Assembly: GCA_026936325.1 (NCBI GenBank)
Contig: JAPTHN010000004.1
Location: forward strand, 45,907,289 to 45,971,288
Length of the DNA stretch: 64,000 nucleotides
Direction of reading: 5' to 3'
Origin: Platynereis dumerilii
Taxonomy: Eukaryota; Annelida; Polychaeta; Phyllodocida; Nereididae
A program made the translations under genes and the position numbers. Below, in pieces: positions 1 through 11,230 of this stretch. Below the pieces are notes generated by a model, which made no database searches, had not been told where the DNA came from, and worked only from the letters and a program-made list of their open reading frames with translations. Positions within the stretch are counted from its first letter, which is position 1. The number at the start of each line of letters is the position of its first letter.

Positions 1-1347
1 TGCATTTTTCAGACATGAGAGTCATCCATTTCCTCCTTCAATTTCTGATGGTGGAACTCTGCATTTTGGGAAGAAAGCTGATCTGCTATTGTCTGACGAA
101 AACTCTATGGACCCAGCAGATTCTGTTGATGTGAGGCTTCTTGATGGTGCTTGTGTGGTACACTTCCTTCCTACTTCTGGCATTGTAACATTCAAAGATT
201 ATGCAAGTCAGGTTTTCATTCCTTACATTAGGAAACAACTCAACAGTCAAGGAGAGTAGATATTGTGTGGGATACTAACATCCCCAAAGCATCAAGTAAT
301 CTACACGAGAGAAGCGGGGAAAGGGACTTCGGAGAAAGGTGGAAGGTAAAACCAAACTGCCTAAAAATTGGGTTGACTTTCTCAGAGATCCGATCAACAA
401 AGAAGAATTGTTTTCATTCCTGTCAAAAAAAATTGCATCTTTAGACTGCCCCAATGAAGAGGAAATCATATCCACAATGGGCAACTCAACTCTTGTTCTG
501 GGGAGTGATCGCACGATGGAAGTTTGCGACCACGAGGAAGCCAACACCGGGCTACTGGTCCATCTAGATGATGCTCTTCGGCATAATTGCTCAAACGTTG
601 TTGTGCGTATTGTAGATACAGATGTAGTAGTGATACTCATTGGAAAATTTCATCATTTCACCAATTTGTGTCAAGGTGTGCATATTTGGGTTGCGTTTGG
701 TGTGGGAAAGAGGTTTTCCCACCTTCATATCAATGCTATCTGGGAAAAACTGGGCCCAGAGAAATCGCTTGCTCTACCAGTATTCCACAGCTTCACTGGG
801 TGTGACACTTCATCTGCTTTCTATGGTAAGGGCAAGAAGACGACATGGGATGCCTGGAAATGCTTTGAAGAGGTGACAGATGCATTTATGTACATGGCGC
901 AACATCCTTTCACCGGTATACATATTGACACAAGAAATTTTCAGTTGCTGGAACGATTTACTGTCATTATGTATGACAGAACCAGCATATACTTGAGAAG
1001 GTGAATGAAGCCAGGCAAGACTTATTTTGTCGAAAAGGCAAAGTAATGGAAGCACTGCCTCCCACTCAAAGCGCATGATTACAACACGCAAGACGAGCAG
1101 CATATCAGGTTGGAATTGGCACCTGTGAGCTGAGTTGCCAACATCTACCTGCCCCAGAGCGCTGGGGATGGACATTGAACAAAATACATCAGCTGTGGGA
1201 ACCTGTTTGGACTGAATTGCCTGTTGCTTCAGAAGCCTGCAGTGAATTAGTGAAATGTGGTTGCAAGAGTCAATGTGGCACACGTTGTGGGTGCGGAAAA
1301 GCACACTGGAATTGCACAAAGTTATGCAGTTGTCACTGCCTGAATTA
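1..1347 (+). pseudogene. Broken copy of a multicopy nuclease-like / CXC-domain protein gene
   Basis: The plus strand carries the C-terminal part of a protein family I recognise from many animal genomes as multicopy, uncharacterised or 'tesmin/TSO1-like CXC domain-containing'. Recognisable stretches in order: a segment with DGACVVHFLP and a DYASQVFIPYI motif (about 11-256), a REKRGKG basic stretch and LPKNWVDFLRDP (about 305-395), CDHEEANTGLLVHLDDAL and VDTDVVVILIGKFH (about 525-655), the diagnostic FTGCDTSSAFYGKGKKTTW (about 790-850), and a Cys-rich tail ending in CTKLCSCHC (about 1230-1340). The VDTDVVV and GCDT motifs resemble the acidic core of PIN/FEN-like nucleases; that link is inference. 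The Cys-rich tail fits a CXC DNA-binding motif. The frame is broken in about four places, and the N-terminal half lies outside the window or is lost. It is probably a decayed repetitive-element gene, not a working host gene. Confidence 0.75.
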
Positions 1348-2060
1348 AGCAAACAAATTGTGACAGCAATCTTATAGACATTTTATAAACTTTTTTTATA
1401 TTTGTTGTCAGATAAATTGGGTGTATCATGTAATTATATGATACATTGTGAATGTGATTCTGAGATGTTCATTACTGTATCACTGTGGTTGAATTCCTTT
1501 GAATTTCTTCAAATGTTATAAATTACCTTTAAGCTTCACCTATTAATTATTTAATGTATTAAAATACAGGTAAATAAATAAATTCTCATTGTTTTATCAG
1601 ATAAATGTATTTTTTATTCTAAAATGATGACTGATGATGGTTGAAAAACCTAAATATTAGTGGAAAAAGATGAACATACGGCTCGGATAATAAAATAGCT
1701 ATTTAATGAATTTCTTAAATTATTGTACATGAAGTTTTTGTCTGGCACCTTTAATGATAGCACTAATGCATTCCTTGACCCTGAAAATGTATATTTGGAC
1801 ACCAAGATCATGATTCTAGATGAATTAGGAGCCAAGATATGGTAGAAACGAATTTTGGCGAGCGGCCATTTTGAAATCCAATATGGCCACCATAACCAAT
1901 TAGGGGAACATGGTTCCTACCAAAAATTGAAAGTAGACATATATGGCAGTCTGTAAAAAAAATTTGGTGCTTTTGTCCGGCAGGTCCACATCCACCTGAT
2001 ATGTGTTGTTAAGCTGCCTGACTATTTTAGCCAAATGACCGTTAAAATTGCTGCTTTTAC
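1348..2060 (+). repeat. Probable 3' flank of the same multicopy element
   Basis: No coding sequence is seen. An AATAAA-like signal lies in the TAAATAAATAAA run near 1571-1582. The stretch around 1855-2035, with GCGGCCATTTTG, a TATGGCCACC echo and GGCAGGTCCACATCCACCTGATA, resembles sequence I associate from memory with the non-coding 3' side of this multicopy family. That link is recollection. A repeat-library search would show whether the element extends to about 2060. Confidence 0.35.
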
Positions 2061-2385
2061 TGTAAAACTATGGTAAAATGTGTTGCAAAATGACATTTTC
2101 ATATAAATCATATCAGTATTACAGTGATTGCAATAAAGTGATACTGCATTTATTCGATGATAAAGTGTTATTGGTGAATGGTGATGTAATTCTCATAAAT
2201 ATGGTACAGATAATAGACTGGTGCAACAATCACTTCTTTTTTTTCAAAATTTCAACTTTTTCAATGGCATACATTTGCTATATAGTTTCTATAGCACACC
2301 CTTTCCAGTATACCGGCACAAATACAGTATCATTCCGGCTCTTCCAAGAGTAAACATTCAAATTGACCAGCAAGAACCAGGTGCA

Positions 2386-2688
2386 ATGGCCAACCGAGAT
2401 ACAGACACTAAATAGCGCTTCCGCTTCCATAACTACCAGGACCTAATCTTTAGTGGCAGAGGTGTACGGATCTACCTAGAGGCTCATGTGTTGAACAGAC
2501 AAAGCCCCCTGCTGACCGAGGAAGAAAGCATCCAAAATGTCAGCTGAGCAGAAATGATCACTGACATCGGTCGGAGGGAGTCAGTCCGACTGCGCGATAG
2601 ATGTCTGAAGGTCCGGGTGCAAGCCAGGTGCACCGACTTTGTCAATTCCTTACAAAACATTGCCGGAGTGCAATGTAGAGAGCAATAG
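2386..2688 (+). pseudogene. Broken coding fragment of unknown family, about 100 codons
   Basis: One reading frame runs from an ATG at 2386 to a stop at 2686-2688 and is interrupted by two internal stops (2413-2415, and TGA after the QNVS segment). Between them it reads as protein: RFRFHNYQDLIFSGRGVRIY, then HVLNRQSPLLTEEESIQNV, then DIGRRESVRLRDRCLKVRV and CTDFVNSLQNIAGVQCREQ. GC content and CpG are higher than in neighbouring DNA, as expected of former coding sequence. I do not recognise the family. A retrocopy or mobile-element gene is likelier than a host exon, because there is no splice context and the frame is broken. Confidence 0.45.
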
Positions 2689-4320
2689 ATATGTTTTCCT
2701 TTCTTGATATTCAAAAAGATAGCAATAAGTGGTCTTGAATTTTCTTCATTTTGAACAAATTAGCTTTCTCTGCAGCAAATTTGTTATTTTATGTTGTCGT
2801 TCGTTGTCATATGATATAACTGCCAGTTTGGAATATCTGTTCATTAGACTTGTTAGAGTTTATTCTAGCAATGCATAGTATTGCCAGATTAGTTATGCTT
2901 CAGCGACCAACTGACAACTGGCAATAAGCAAACATTTAAGTACAGGTCAGTTGAACTTCCAAAACTAAGGATGTTATGCTGTTGTTGGCAGGTAAATCCC
3001 TCCCTCTTGTCAGCATCTGGCTGCCCATTCTTGCATTTCGTAATCCTCCTTCTTGTAGTTAAACTAACACACCAAAGGTGCCATGTGTCTAGAAATAACA
3101 TCTGTGTATGTAATAAGATGAGAAAGGAGTATATTACAGGTCAGAATCACTTCTTCGACCTTTTAAAAGTTTCTGTTGAATGGTAAAAAAAAAAAGTTAT
3201 TTGACTTGATGCTGAGGTACAGTAACGACAAGAAAAAAATAATGATAAACACATATTTCTAGATTTCTACATGCACTACTTCTGAAATGATGAAATTATT
3301 GATACATCTACAATTCAAGTTACTTGCATCAGACATGTAACAACATGACCAATATAAAAAATGACATAGAACTCTATAATACTAATGGTATTCCACCACT
3401 ACCGACCAAACAAAAACATACTTCACCACAGAATTGATCCTACCCAAGTGGAAGTGGCTGCCAGTGGCAATTGCATTTTCCCCCTTGACCTATATGCTCT
3501 GAAGTGCTCCCATTGCTCTGGCCCATTTGATGTCTTAATAGCATGGCCCTTAATGCTGGGTGGCATAGGAGCACCCTGCGATACATCATTACAAGTTGTG
3601 TGGTGATACATAATGTTGGTTGAAACATGCCTTAGGTTGGCCATGAAAGATTGATGTCAGTAAACCCTAAACACGTGAAGAGAACCTAGCCAAGCAATAG
3701 CAAGATAGCCTAAGAACTTGGTAGCAGCTCCAAAAGCTTTACATATATATACAGCACAACTTATTAATATTTCAACTCTGCTGCCTCGCTTGTATACACT
3801 AATAACGCTTCACCGTCACCATTTTTGCTCGACTTTGTCCTTAAGGCATGAAATGCTTATATTAAATATGTAATAGTTAATAATATCATTATCACTTTAA
3901 ATGATAATATCCTCTAATATAGGCTGTAAATGGGTTCTAATTCACTCTTAAATCATATCGCATTTTACTTTTGGCGCATATTATCATCATCAATTTGTAT
4001 GCCATGTTTTTACAAAGAATGCCACAGCAAAAGTAGACAGTCAACACAATTAATAATTGTTGTACCTCAGTTTACCAGAAGGCTTCTTACTAATTTATCA
4101 ACCTTAATGAAGAGGTTAGAGATAACAATTTTCTGTACTGAAACAAAAGAAAATCATTGTGTAAGAATCTTAGAGAATTCAAAAATCAGAAATATTGAGT
4201 CAGAGATATTAGTATGCACCAAACATCATTGAGGCCTGTATTGTAACCTGTTCAGCTAGTGAACCTGAGTGAGATGGGGGAGGGGGTAGGGGCAGGGTAG
4301 AAGTAGTTGTTGGTGCCTCT
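2689..4320. other. No gene recognised
   Basis: AT-rich sequence with short homopolymer runs. Open frames here are short and resemble no family. Nothing else could be supported. Confidence 0.5.
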
Positions 4321-4322
4321 CA

Positions 4323-4511
4323 CACTCTAAGAAATGTCGGGACAAAATTGGTTTTTTAGATTCAAAATGGTTTTTTGAAAAACCAAATTTCAATGCAAAA
4401 CCAACATGGATTTTTAAAAAAATCCATGTTGGTTTTTTGCATTGAAATTCGGTTTTTCAAAAAACCATTTTGAATCTAAAAAACCAATTTTGTCTGAAAT
4501 TTTTTAGAGTG
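4323..4511. mobile_element. Foldback MITE, copy 1 (Tc1/mariner-like ends)
   Basis: A 189-bp near-perfect palindrome. The two arms pair over almost their whole length around a short centre near 4415-4425. Ends are CACTCTAAG and TTAGAGTG. The flanks carry a 2-bp CA on both sides (4321-4322 and 4512-4513), possibly a decayed TA target duplication, since the sibling at 5213-5361 has a clean TA. It has no coding capacity. Confidence 0.8.
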
Positions 4512-4513
4512 CA

Positions 4514-5210
4514 GTTGGGAAATAATGCAATACCAGACTGCTATGCAGGCGCAAGGCCTAAGGCTTTGAATACATCTGGAGGCAACCCATTTCAGGAATG
4601 CCTACTCCACATCTAGAGTATGGAACTATGGATAGTAAACATTGATAGATTCATGCAAAAGAGTTGTCAGAAAAGAGTTCTGGGGAGGATATTGTAACTA
4701 GCGGGATCCTAGAATAGATGTTACACTGTAACAGTAGAATATTGTGATTCTTGCCCTGATGATGAACAATCTTGCTGGTTTTTGGAATAGAGAAAGTCAT
4801 AATATTATCTTCCATATGCAATTTCTGCTGAAACAATATTTCTTGTACAATGAATGGCATAATGAAAGGCACAACAATGTACAAGGTATGATATTTCTTG
4901 TAAAATTGTATTTGTGATATACAATTTATCTAGCTGAATTTTTGATGCTCTGTTGTAGCGGGGTATTATGGCCGGGGCAAAGAGTCATGCAAACACAATT
5001 GTAAAGAAGCATACTTGTTTCGATACCTAGAAAAACTCTGGCTTATCATTCTTATTTTGTTAATCATAACATTCCACTGATAATTCTACAAGCTACGACA
5101 GCTGAAATAACACCCGGAACAGGTTACAAATGCTAACATTTTCTACGATTGCAAAAATGAAGCCGTTTCTTCTATTGCGAAAACAGAAAAGTATCTTTCT
5201 GGAGAGTGCC
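4514..5210. other. No gene recognised
   Basis: Spacer between the two foldback elements. No convincing ORF, RNA gene or repeat was seen. Confidence 0.5.
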
Positions 5211-5212
5211 TA

Positions 5213-5361
5213 CACTCTAAAAAAATTCAGACAAAATTTCAATGCAAAACCAACATGAATTTTAAAAAAAATCCATGTTGGTTTTTTGCATTGAAATTTG
5301 GTTTTTCAAAAAACCATTTTGAATCTAAAAAACCAATTTTGTCTTGACATTTTTTAGAGTG
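5213..5361. mobile_element. Foldback MITE, copy 2, with TA target duplication
   Basis: Same family as 4323-4511 but with a shortened left arm. It begins CACTCTAAAAAA, ends TTTTTTAGAGTG and is flanked by TA at 5211-5212 and 5362-5363, typical of Tc1/mariner-type insertion. Its right end is only 7 bp from the next transposon. Confidence 0.85.
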
Positions 5362-5368
5362 TATAACT

Positions 5369-6348
5369 GGGCCATTCTCAAATTTCGGGACAACGGGTAT
5401 AGGAAAATTGTCCTGTAACGGAGGGGACAATGCGGTAACGGAGGGGAATTTTGATGTAAAAAACCAACTGTAGGAACAGCAACAAAAGAAAAAATGATAA
5501 AAGATTGATGTAACTATTATTTTCAGAAGTACTTCATCTCGTATCAGTAGATTTTTTGGTCCAAATGTCGATTTCTTGCTCATGATCTGGTAACGGAGTG
5601 GACGGTAACGGAGGGGAACAATTTTTTGCTTTTCGCTCATTACTGCTTTTTATTTCGGAGATTAGACAAAATAATTGCAGAATATTAAAACCTGCCACCC
5701 TCAGCAACATATACATGAAATCGCTCTGTAAAATTATCATTGGTAAGCTTGGAAATGAAGGAAACGGAGGGGACATTTTAGCGGGACCAAAAACATTTTT
5801 TATGAACATTATGTCATAATTTATTGAATACATGTTTTATGAAGTCTGCAAGGCAGTGGTACTATGGCGCACATGCGTCTGATGATATTCAGTGAAAATA
5901 GCTCATAAAAAATAATAACGAACAGAGCCATGGCAAGTAACGGAGGGGACAAAAAAATTGACATAAATTAGTGACACGACTATTGTATCAATTTAATCAA
6001 TGAAATTATACCAAAAAAAAATTGAATATGAACTAAATATAAATTCAAGTCTATATTCCCATGAATCGTGCAAAGAAACTTTGTAAATAATGGCATATTC
6101 GGAGGAAAATGAACACTTAATTTTGTCATGTCGGGTCCAGTGACAGGGAAAAACCATTGATTTTGCACGGATTTCTGGACATAATGCATTAAAAAAAATC
6201 TAATGAATGACTTTTTGCTCCAAATGCAGTGGTTCTAAGTAGAAATATGAATAACAGATGCAGAGTGACGCTTCAGATATTTATCGCATTCATATTAATG
6301 TCACGGAGCTAGAGTGACGCAAATTGTCCCGAAATTTGAGAATGACCC
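5369..6348. mobile_element. 980-bp non-autonomous DNA transposon, 25-bp inverted ends, 4-bp target duplication
   Basis: The left end GGGCCATTCTCAAATTTCGG and the right end match as inverted repeats over 25 bp with one mismatch. AACT flanks both sides (5365-5368 and 6349-6352), so the target duplication is 4 bp. Inside are six close copies of the motif GTAACGGAGGGGAC (two near 5416-5446, two near 5590-5612, one near 5761, one near 5936) and a degenerate one near 6301. No transposase is visible. Subterminal repeated motifs of this kind often bind transposase; that is inference. A 4-bp duplication would fit Sola- or Chapaev-type elements, but the family is not assigned. Confidence 0.85.
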
Positions 6349-6352
6349 AACT

Positions 6353-7229
6353 ATATCTATCTGTTACAGTAAGAGTTTATCTGTCTCTCTGCAGTGTATC
6401 TTCCCTGATAAGCAGCTGGTTAGCAGGTTGACAGTTGCATAAATGATAGCCCCCGTTCCTCAGAGTGCTTCAAACTGCATGACATGTGCCTCATAACTTG
6501 CCTTGAACTTTGTCGTTGTTGTTCCCAACATAATTTCTGCCATGAACAAAAATGTGATAAAAATATTTGATAAAAAGTGATAAATAGGCTAATTGCACAA
6601 AGAGAAATGGAATTCTGAACAGTGTTATTGAGATTCCCCTTGAATATTCCTATATGGATTCCCTATGATATCTCTGAAAATCTAGGGCAGTAAAAAGTTC
6701 GGTAGGATATCTGGTGTAATCAAACTCTTTGCTCATTGTCATCTGTTTGTTCGAAGCCCCAGAATCAAACCGGTTGAAGATAACACAGAATTTATGTGTC
6801 ATGGTTAGGCATTAATAAATTGCTGAACAAACGCCATTGGACAGGCTATTAAATTGAGACGGATCATGATGTTCAGGAGGATGACCATTGTCCAGTCTCA
6901 TCACTCAAATCGGCCTAAATGTAAGCAAATTAGCAAAGAACTAGTCATAGATATTCGTGGGAAAGAGCTGAGCATATTTTACCCGAATTATAACTATACA
7001 TATATCTGTCAAACTTGAGAAAGAGGGGTTCCATTGTGGGAGTTCAGTGCAGCTGGATTATCTAAGCAGACTTAGGTAATGTAAAACTGAACCATACATT
7101 TCACAAGGGCATCATTCACACAATGGATTTTTCTTTTTTGGTTACTGATTAATCTATATTGACATCTGAACTGACTGATGCAGTGTTAATTGAAAAGCTC
7201 TACATGCAATGCTGAGTGAGAGTGCTGAG
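6353..7229. other. No gene recognised
   Basis: AT-rich unique-looking sequence. No coding or structural signal was found. Confidence 0.5.
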
Positions 7230-7850
7230 TGAAAGACAGTGCACTATAGCGTCAATGCGGAATTTCTGCTAGACAGTACATTTGATGGATTCATTGTTCA
7301 AAATTCCAATGTAGTATGCCTACATACAATGAATAAGTACTGTATTATGCTTTACACCTTGAAATGTCTACAAGGTTTGATGGTACATTTCAGAATGTTC
7401 TGTTTAGAATGAAGGCATCAATTTATGGTACACCGTACAATTGACTGATTCACTGTCGAAAATTCCAATGTATACAATGTACAAATACTCTTCTATGATA
7501 TGTAAATTGAAACTTCAATGATGTTTGACGCTGCATTTCAGCACTGTTTAAAACTGAGGCATCAATGTAGAATTTCTGGTACACAGTACAATTGACCGAT
7601 TCACTGTTTGAACCTCCCACGTACAATGTATAAATAGTTTACTATGCTACACGAGTTGAAACTTCAAGGCTTGAAGGTACATTTCAGTTCAGTTTAAAAC
7701 TATGGTGTCAATGCAGAACATGTGGTATACACAGTACAATTGACCGATTCACTGTTCGAAACTCCAACGTACAATATACACGTACTACACGAGTTGAAAC
7801 TACACGGCTTGAAGGTACATTTCAGCACTGGTTAAAATGGAGGCATCAAT
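7230..7850. repeat. Tandem repeat, about 150-bp unit, four copies
   Basis: A phrase close to CAGTACAATTGACCGATTCA recurs near 7273, 7432, 7584 and 7732. Each is followed by a segment with ACATTTCAG and GGCATCAAT. Spacing is 148-158 bp. The units are diverged, the first most, so the array is old. Confidence 0.75.
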
Positions 7851-8265
7851 TTGTAGGGTAGCAAGAAGACCACCTAAGCGTGTGCCAGTGGTGTTCAGGT
7901 ATTTGTAGCAGGTTGGATTTCGCTGCCCTGAGGTACTCCTCGGTTGGCACGCAGTCGGGTATCTCTTTTCGCCGAGCCATTCCCACGTTGTATCCTCTGA
8001 GCAGTTGTCTAAGTTAAGACTTCTCAGATTGGCTTGCTTCTTCTGACAGGTGTACATATTGACAGGTGCACCCTCAGCCAAATACAAGGGGTTTCCACTT
8101 CTGCCTTTTTGTTGCAGATTGCATTGGGCGAACAGTGAGGGGGGCGAAGTGGTGCAAATGGTTCGAAAAAGCCAAATGTTTCAATGCAGAAACAAAGAAG
8201 TGAAATGGATAGATGAGACAGTTGGATAGAGAGGGGCAATGGTTTTTGTAACGATTATAGATAGA

Positions 8266-8417
8266 TGAATGGGGCTTTACATCCTGTATTTAAGAACTTG
8301 GCAGGCTAATTAGGACAGGGGGAGGACACAGCAATGAGGTGAAGGATGATTGAAACAGCTGTCCAACATAGGCCTAGGTGACCCGGTAAGAGCTGGATTC
8401 AAACCCTGGACCCAGCA
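8266..8417 (-). mobile_element. tRNA-derived SINE, head truncated
   Basis: Same family as 19381-19584. The body (GGGGCTTTACATCCTGTATT ... GGACAGGGGGAGGACAC) and part of the tRNA-like head (GAGCTGGATTCAAACCCTGG, containing the B box on the minus strand) are present. The head stops at 8417, exactly where the LINE fragment begins. Confidence 0.75.
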
Positions 8418-9182
8418 ATATATAGACAAATCACATCTATTATTAAAACAATCACAAGGGAAGAATCAACAACTCATTTGGGATATGAAGTGTATCAGAA
8501 CCTAAAAGATGACTCAAACGGAGTTTATCAAAGTTTTTACAAACAGTACAATATGTTAAGGACAAGGTTTTCAGGAGTACATTCCTCTGTCAAAAATAAA
8601 CTGTTTTTATCATATTGTTCGTCATTGTATGGAATACAGATTTGTGATATTGCCCGAGCCGAAAATATAGGGACTGCATGGAGAAAGTGCTTGAGAGACG
8701 TGTGGCGACTCCCATATAGGACCCACTATTGTTTGCTGCCTGGTTTATCGGGCTCTCTTTGCTCAACACACATGCTCCTGAAACGATTTGTGAAGTTTGC
8801 ATGCAATGCACTACAACACAGCACTGATGAGATTAGGTTTCTTTACATGGTGACTGCCCAGACTGAAAATTCCAGCTTTGCAAAAAATCTCAACTATGTA
8901 AATATCCAATGTGCAATAGACACTAACTCATTGATGACCTTGGAAACCTGTGCCAATATCCGGACTGTCATGACAGCTTGCAACACAGTTTGTCAACCCC
9001 TTGACTGCTGCATAAACTCCTGTGCTGTACTAGAGCTTGCCATGATGCGAGATGGACTGTTTCAATCAAACTTAAATGCTTCTGAAGTTCATGAATTTCT
9101 CAATTATTCATGTGTTAACTGACTAATTATTGCCTATATAATATTGTACAATTTTTCCTGTACGAATAAAGATAATATTAAT
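8418..9182 (+). mobile_element. 5'-truncated LINE 3' end (CR1/L2-like)
   Basis: An open frame runs from the truncation point near 8421 to a stop at 9120-9122, about 230 codons. It matches the C-terminal region after the reverse transcriptase in CR1/L2-type LINEs: KLFLSYCSSLYGIQICDI, then TAWRKCLRDVWRLPYRTHY, then a helical tail. That arrangement is known for the family. A short 3' UTR follows with AATAAAG at about 9165 and then a TAGA microsatellite that serves as the 3' tail. The reverse transcriptase and endonuclease are absent (5' truncation). The junction with the SINE at 8417 has no visible target duplication. Confidence 0.75.
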
Positions 9183-9202
9183 AATAGATAGATAGATAGA
9201 TC

Positions 9203-9300
<98 letters not shown>

Positions 9301-9345
9301 CAGATAGAAAATTCAAATAGATAGATGGATTGATAGATATAAAAA
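9183..9345. repeat. GATA/TAGA microsatellite
   Basis: About 32 near-perfect TAGA units follow directly on the LINE 3' end, then a degenerate run. This is consistent with expansion from a LINE tail. Confidence 0.95.
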
Positions 9346-9359
9346 TCTATATATACCTA

Positions 9360-9477
9360 GATAGACAGGGAGACAGACAGGGAGACAGACAGGGAGACAG
9401 ACAGGGAGACAGACAGGGAGACAGACAGGGAGACAGACAGGGAGACAGACAGGGAGACAGAAAGGGAGACAGACAGC
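9360..9477. repeat. 12-bp minisatellite, GACAGACAGGGA units
   Basis: About nine head-to-tail copies of GACAGACAGGGA, with one AAAG variant near the end. Confidence 0.95.
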
Positions 9478-9479
9478 CA

Positions 9480-9961
9480 GGTACAAAAAATAATGGCAAG
9501 ATCATTAATCATAATAATGACATCCACTGCATTAATCAATAACTTTATATGCATTTTCTTTCCATTAATACATTTCAAAATCATTTTCTTACATAAAAAC
9601 TAGAGAAATTTATGTTTCAATCCAAGATGTTACATGGATTAAGTGTTTTTTCCTTCATAAATTTGAAAACTGTGCATGCGATACTATTTCGAAGTTGAAA
9701 ACAACATGTTTCATATTCATCAAACTGTGGTTCGTTCCCAGTATTTCTACTATCTTTTTGATGATTTGGAAAATTATATCAAATAGTTATTTCTGTTTGC
9801 ACTCTTGTTGGTATCATTATCAACTTAAATTGAAAGAATGACAAGACCTATCTAAGAAAATCTGGGTTATAAACAAGAGGATTATGTGACTCTTTGTGTC
9901 CATCATCATCTTTGTCTAATTGAATGTATCCAACCTTTTAAGGGTCACCTCAATTTAAGAA
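9480..9961. other. No gene recognised
   Basis: AT-rich sequence without a supported feature. Confidence 0.5.
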
Positions 9962-10151
9962 GGGACGCAAGCTAGCTCACTGGTAGCATGATGGGCTTCC
10001 AACCGCTGGATACCGGGTTCAAAATCCAGTCACTTGCGAGGTCAGTTTCAATCATCACACACCGTATGGTTGTGTCCTCCTCCTATTCTAATAAGCCCAC
10101 CAAGTGAACAAATACAGGACGTACAGCCCTTGTAATCTATCTCTTTATCTA
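9962..10151 (+). mobile_element. tRNA-derived SINE, second subfamily
   Basis: The head has an A-box-like TAGCTCACTGG at about 9973 and a B-box-like GGTTCAAAATCC at about 10016, in tRNA-like spacing. The body has TGTCCTCCTCC, TAATAAGCCCACCAAG and AAATACAGGACGTACAGCCC, diverged but homologous to the body of the minus-strand SINEs. It ends in an ATCT-rich tail. Confidence 0.7.
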
Positions 10152-11230
10152 AGAATGTCAGAAAAAAAAAACAGATTCAAAATATCAGCTACCATCAGAT
10201 TCCAAAATGAAGATATCTTTTGAAGAGACGAAAGCAGCTATCAGCAAAAATACACAGCATAATGTGAAAAAGAAACAGTTACCCAATGGGTTTCATCTGT
10301 ACCCTACCCATCACCTGAACTACAGTTAACTTCTGGTTTAGATTAGATCTTGTTGAAATTGGGACACCCTGAACTTTGTCTGACAGTAGAGAGCTCTCTA
10401 ATTGTTCCTCACTTCTGAGATAGCAAGATTTCCAAAGAAACAAAACTAGAAGAAGTTAGTAAAGGCAGTAGTGACAGCAAATTCCTTTTAATTTCATAAT
10501 GGCAGGTAATTACTGATCTTGGTTGCTCTAATTATAGCAATGGGACGTGTCTTGAGATTGGCAAATAAGATTTCAGATTTGTTTGTGAAATAATTCGTAC
10601 GGTCTGATGTGATTAATAGATGGATGGAAAGATATGGGTACTATATAGATATTATGTCTTTCACAATTGATAGAGGAAAAATTCATTGAAGGCTGAGGGA
10701 TTCAATGTATGACAATGGCAATGAATGCAGCAAAGCTAAATATCTTGAAGACAGCTTGATAGACAATTTGCCCCAAACTTTGTAATCTAGAAGATGGCTC
10801 TACTTGATATTAAACTCTAACAATAGCAACAACAACAAACAATAACAACAACTGTTACAAAACTTGTGATTTAGACAAGCTGTCGGAGATAAATCAATGA
10901 ACATGTGAATAAAATCCCACATACGATAATAGCTAGTCTCAATAAATGTATACATAATAAGATCATGTATGTACATGCGATTGACAATCCTACCTTGGTA
11001 ATGTGGTGAGCAACAGGATTGGTATTCCATAACTACTGTCCAATCATGTACTATCTGAAACTGTTATCTCTAGTATCCATTGTGTGATACACAGCCAGCA
11101 ACTGTGCTGCTCCAGCTTTGCTCACGGAGTGAAACAAGGTGCTGTGCTGGGGCCTATAGGTGCCCATTATATATAGCATCATTGCTGGCCAGCAGCCATT
11201 GCCTATTGCAATGCTCTGGCTGAAACTTGG
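10152..11230. other. No gene recognised
   Basis: AT-rich sequence, with a CAA-rich stretch near 10815-10860. No supported gene. Confidence 0.5.

Noticed and set aside
9330-9542. DRQG-repeat protein frame
   Set aside because: Pure translation of the 12-bp minisatellite.
9100-9560. CRISPR-like regular repeats
   Set aside because: These are simple eukaryotic micro- and minisatellites without unique spacers, in an animal genome.
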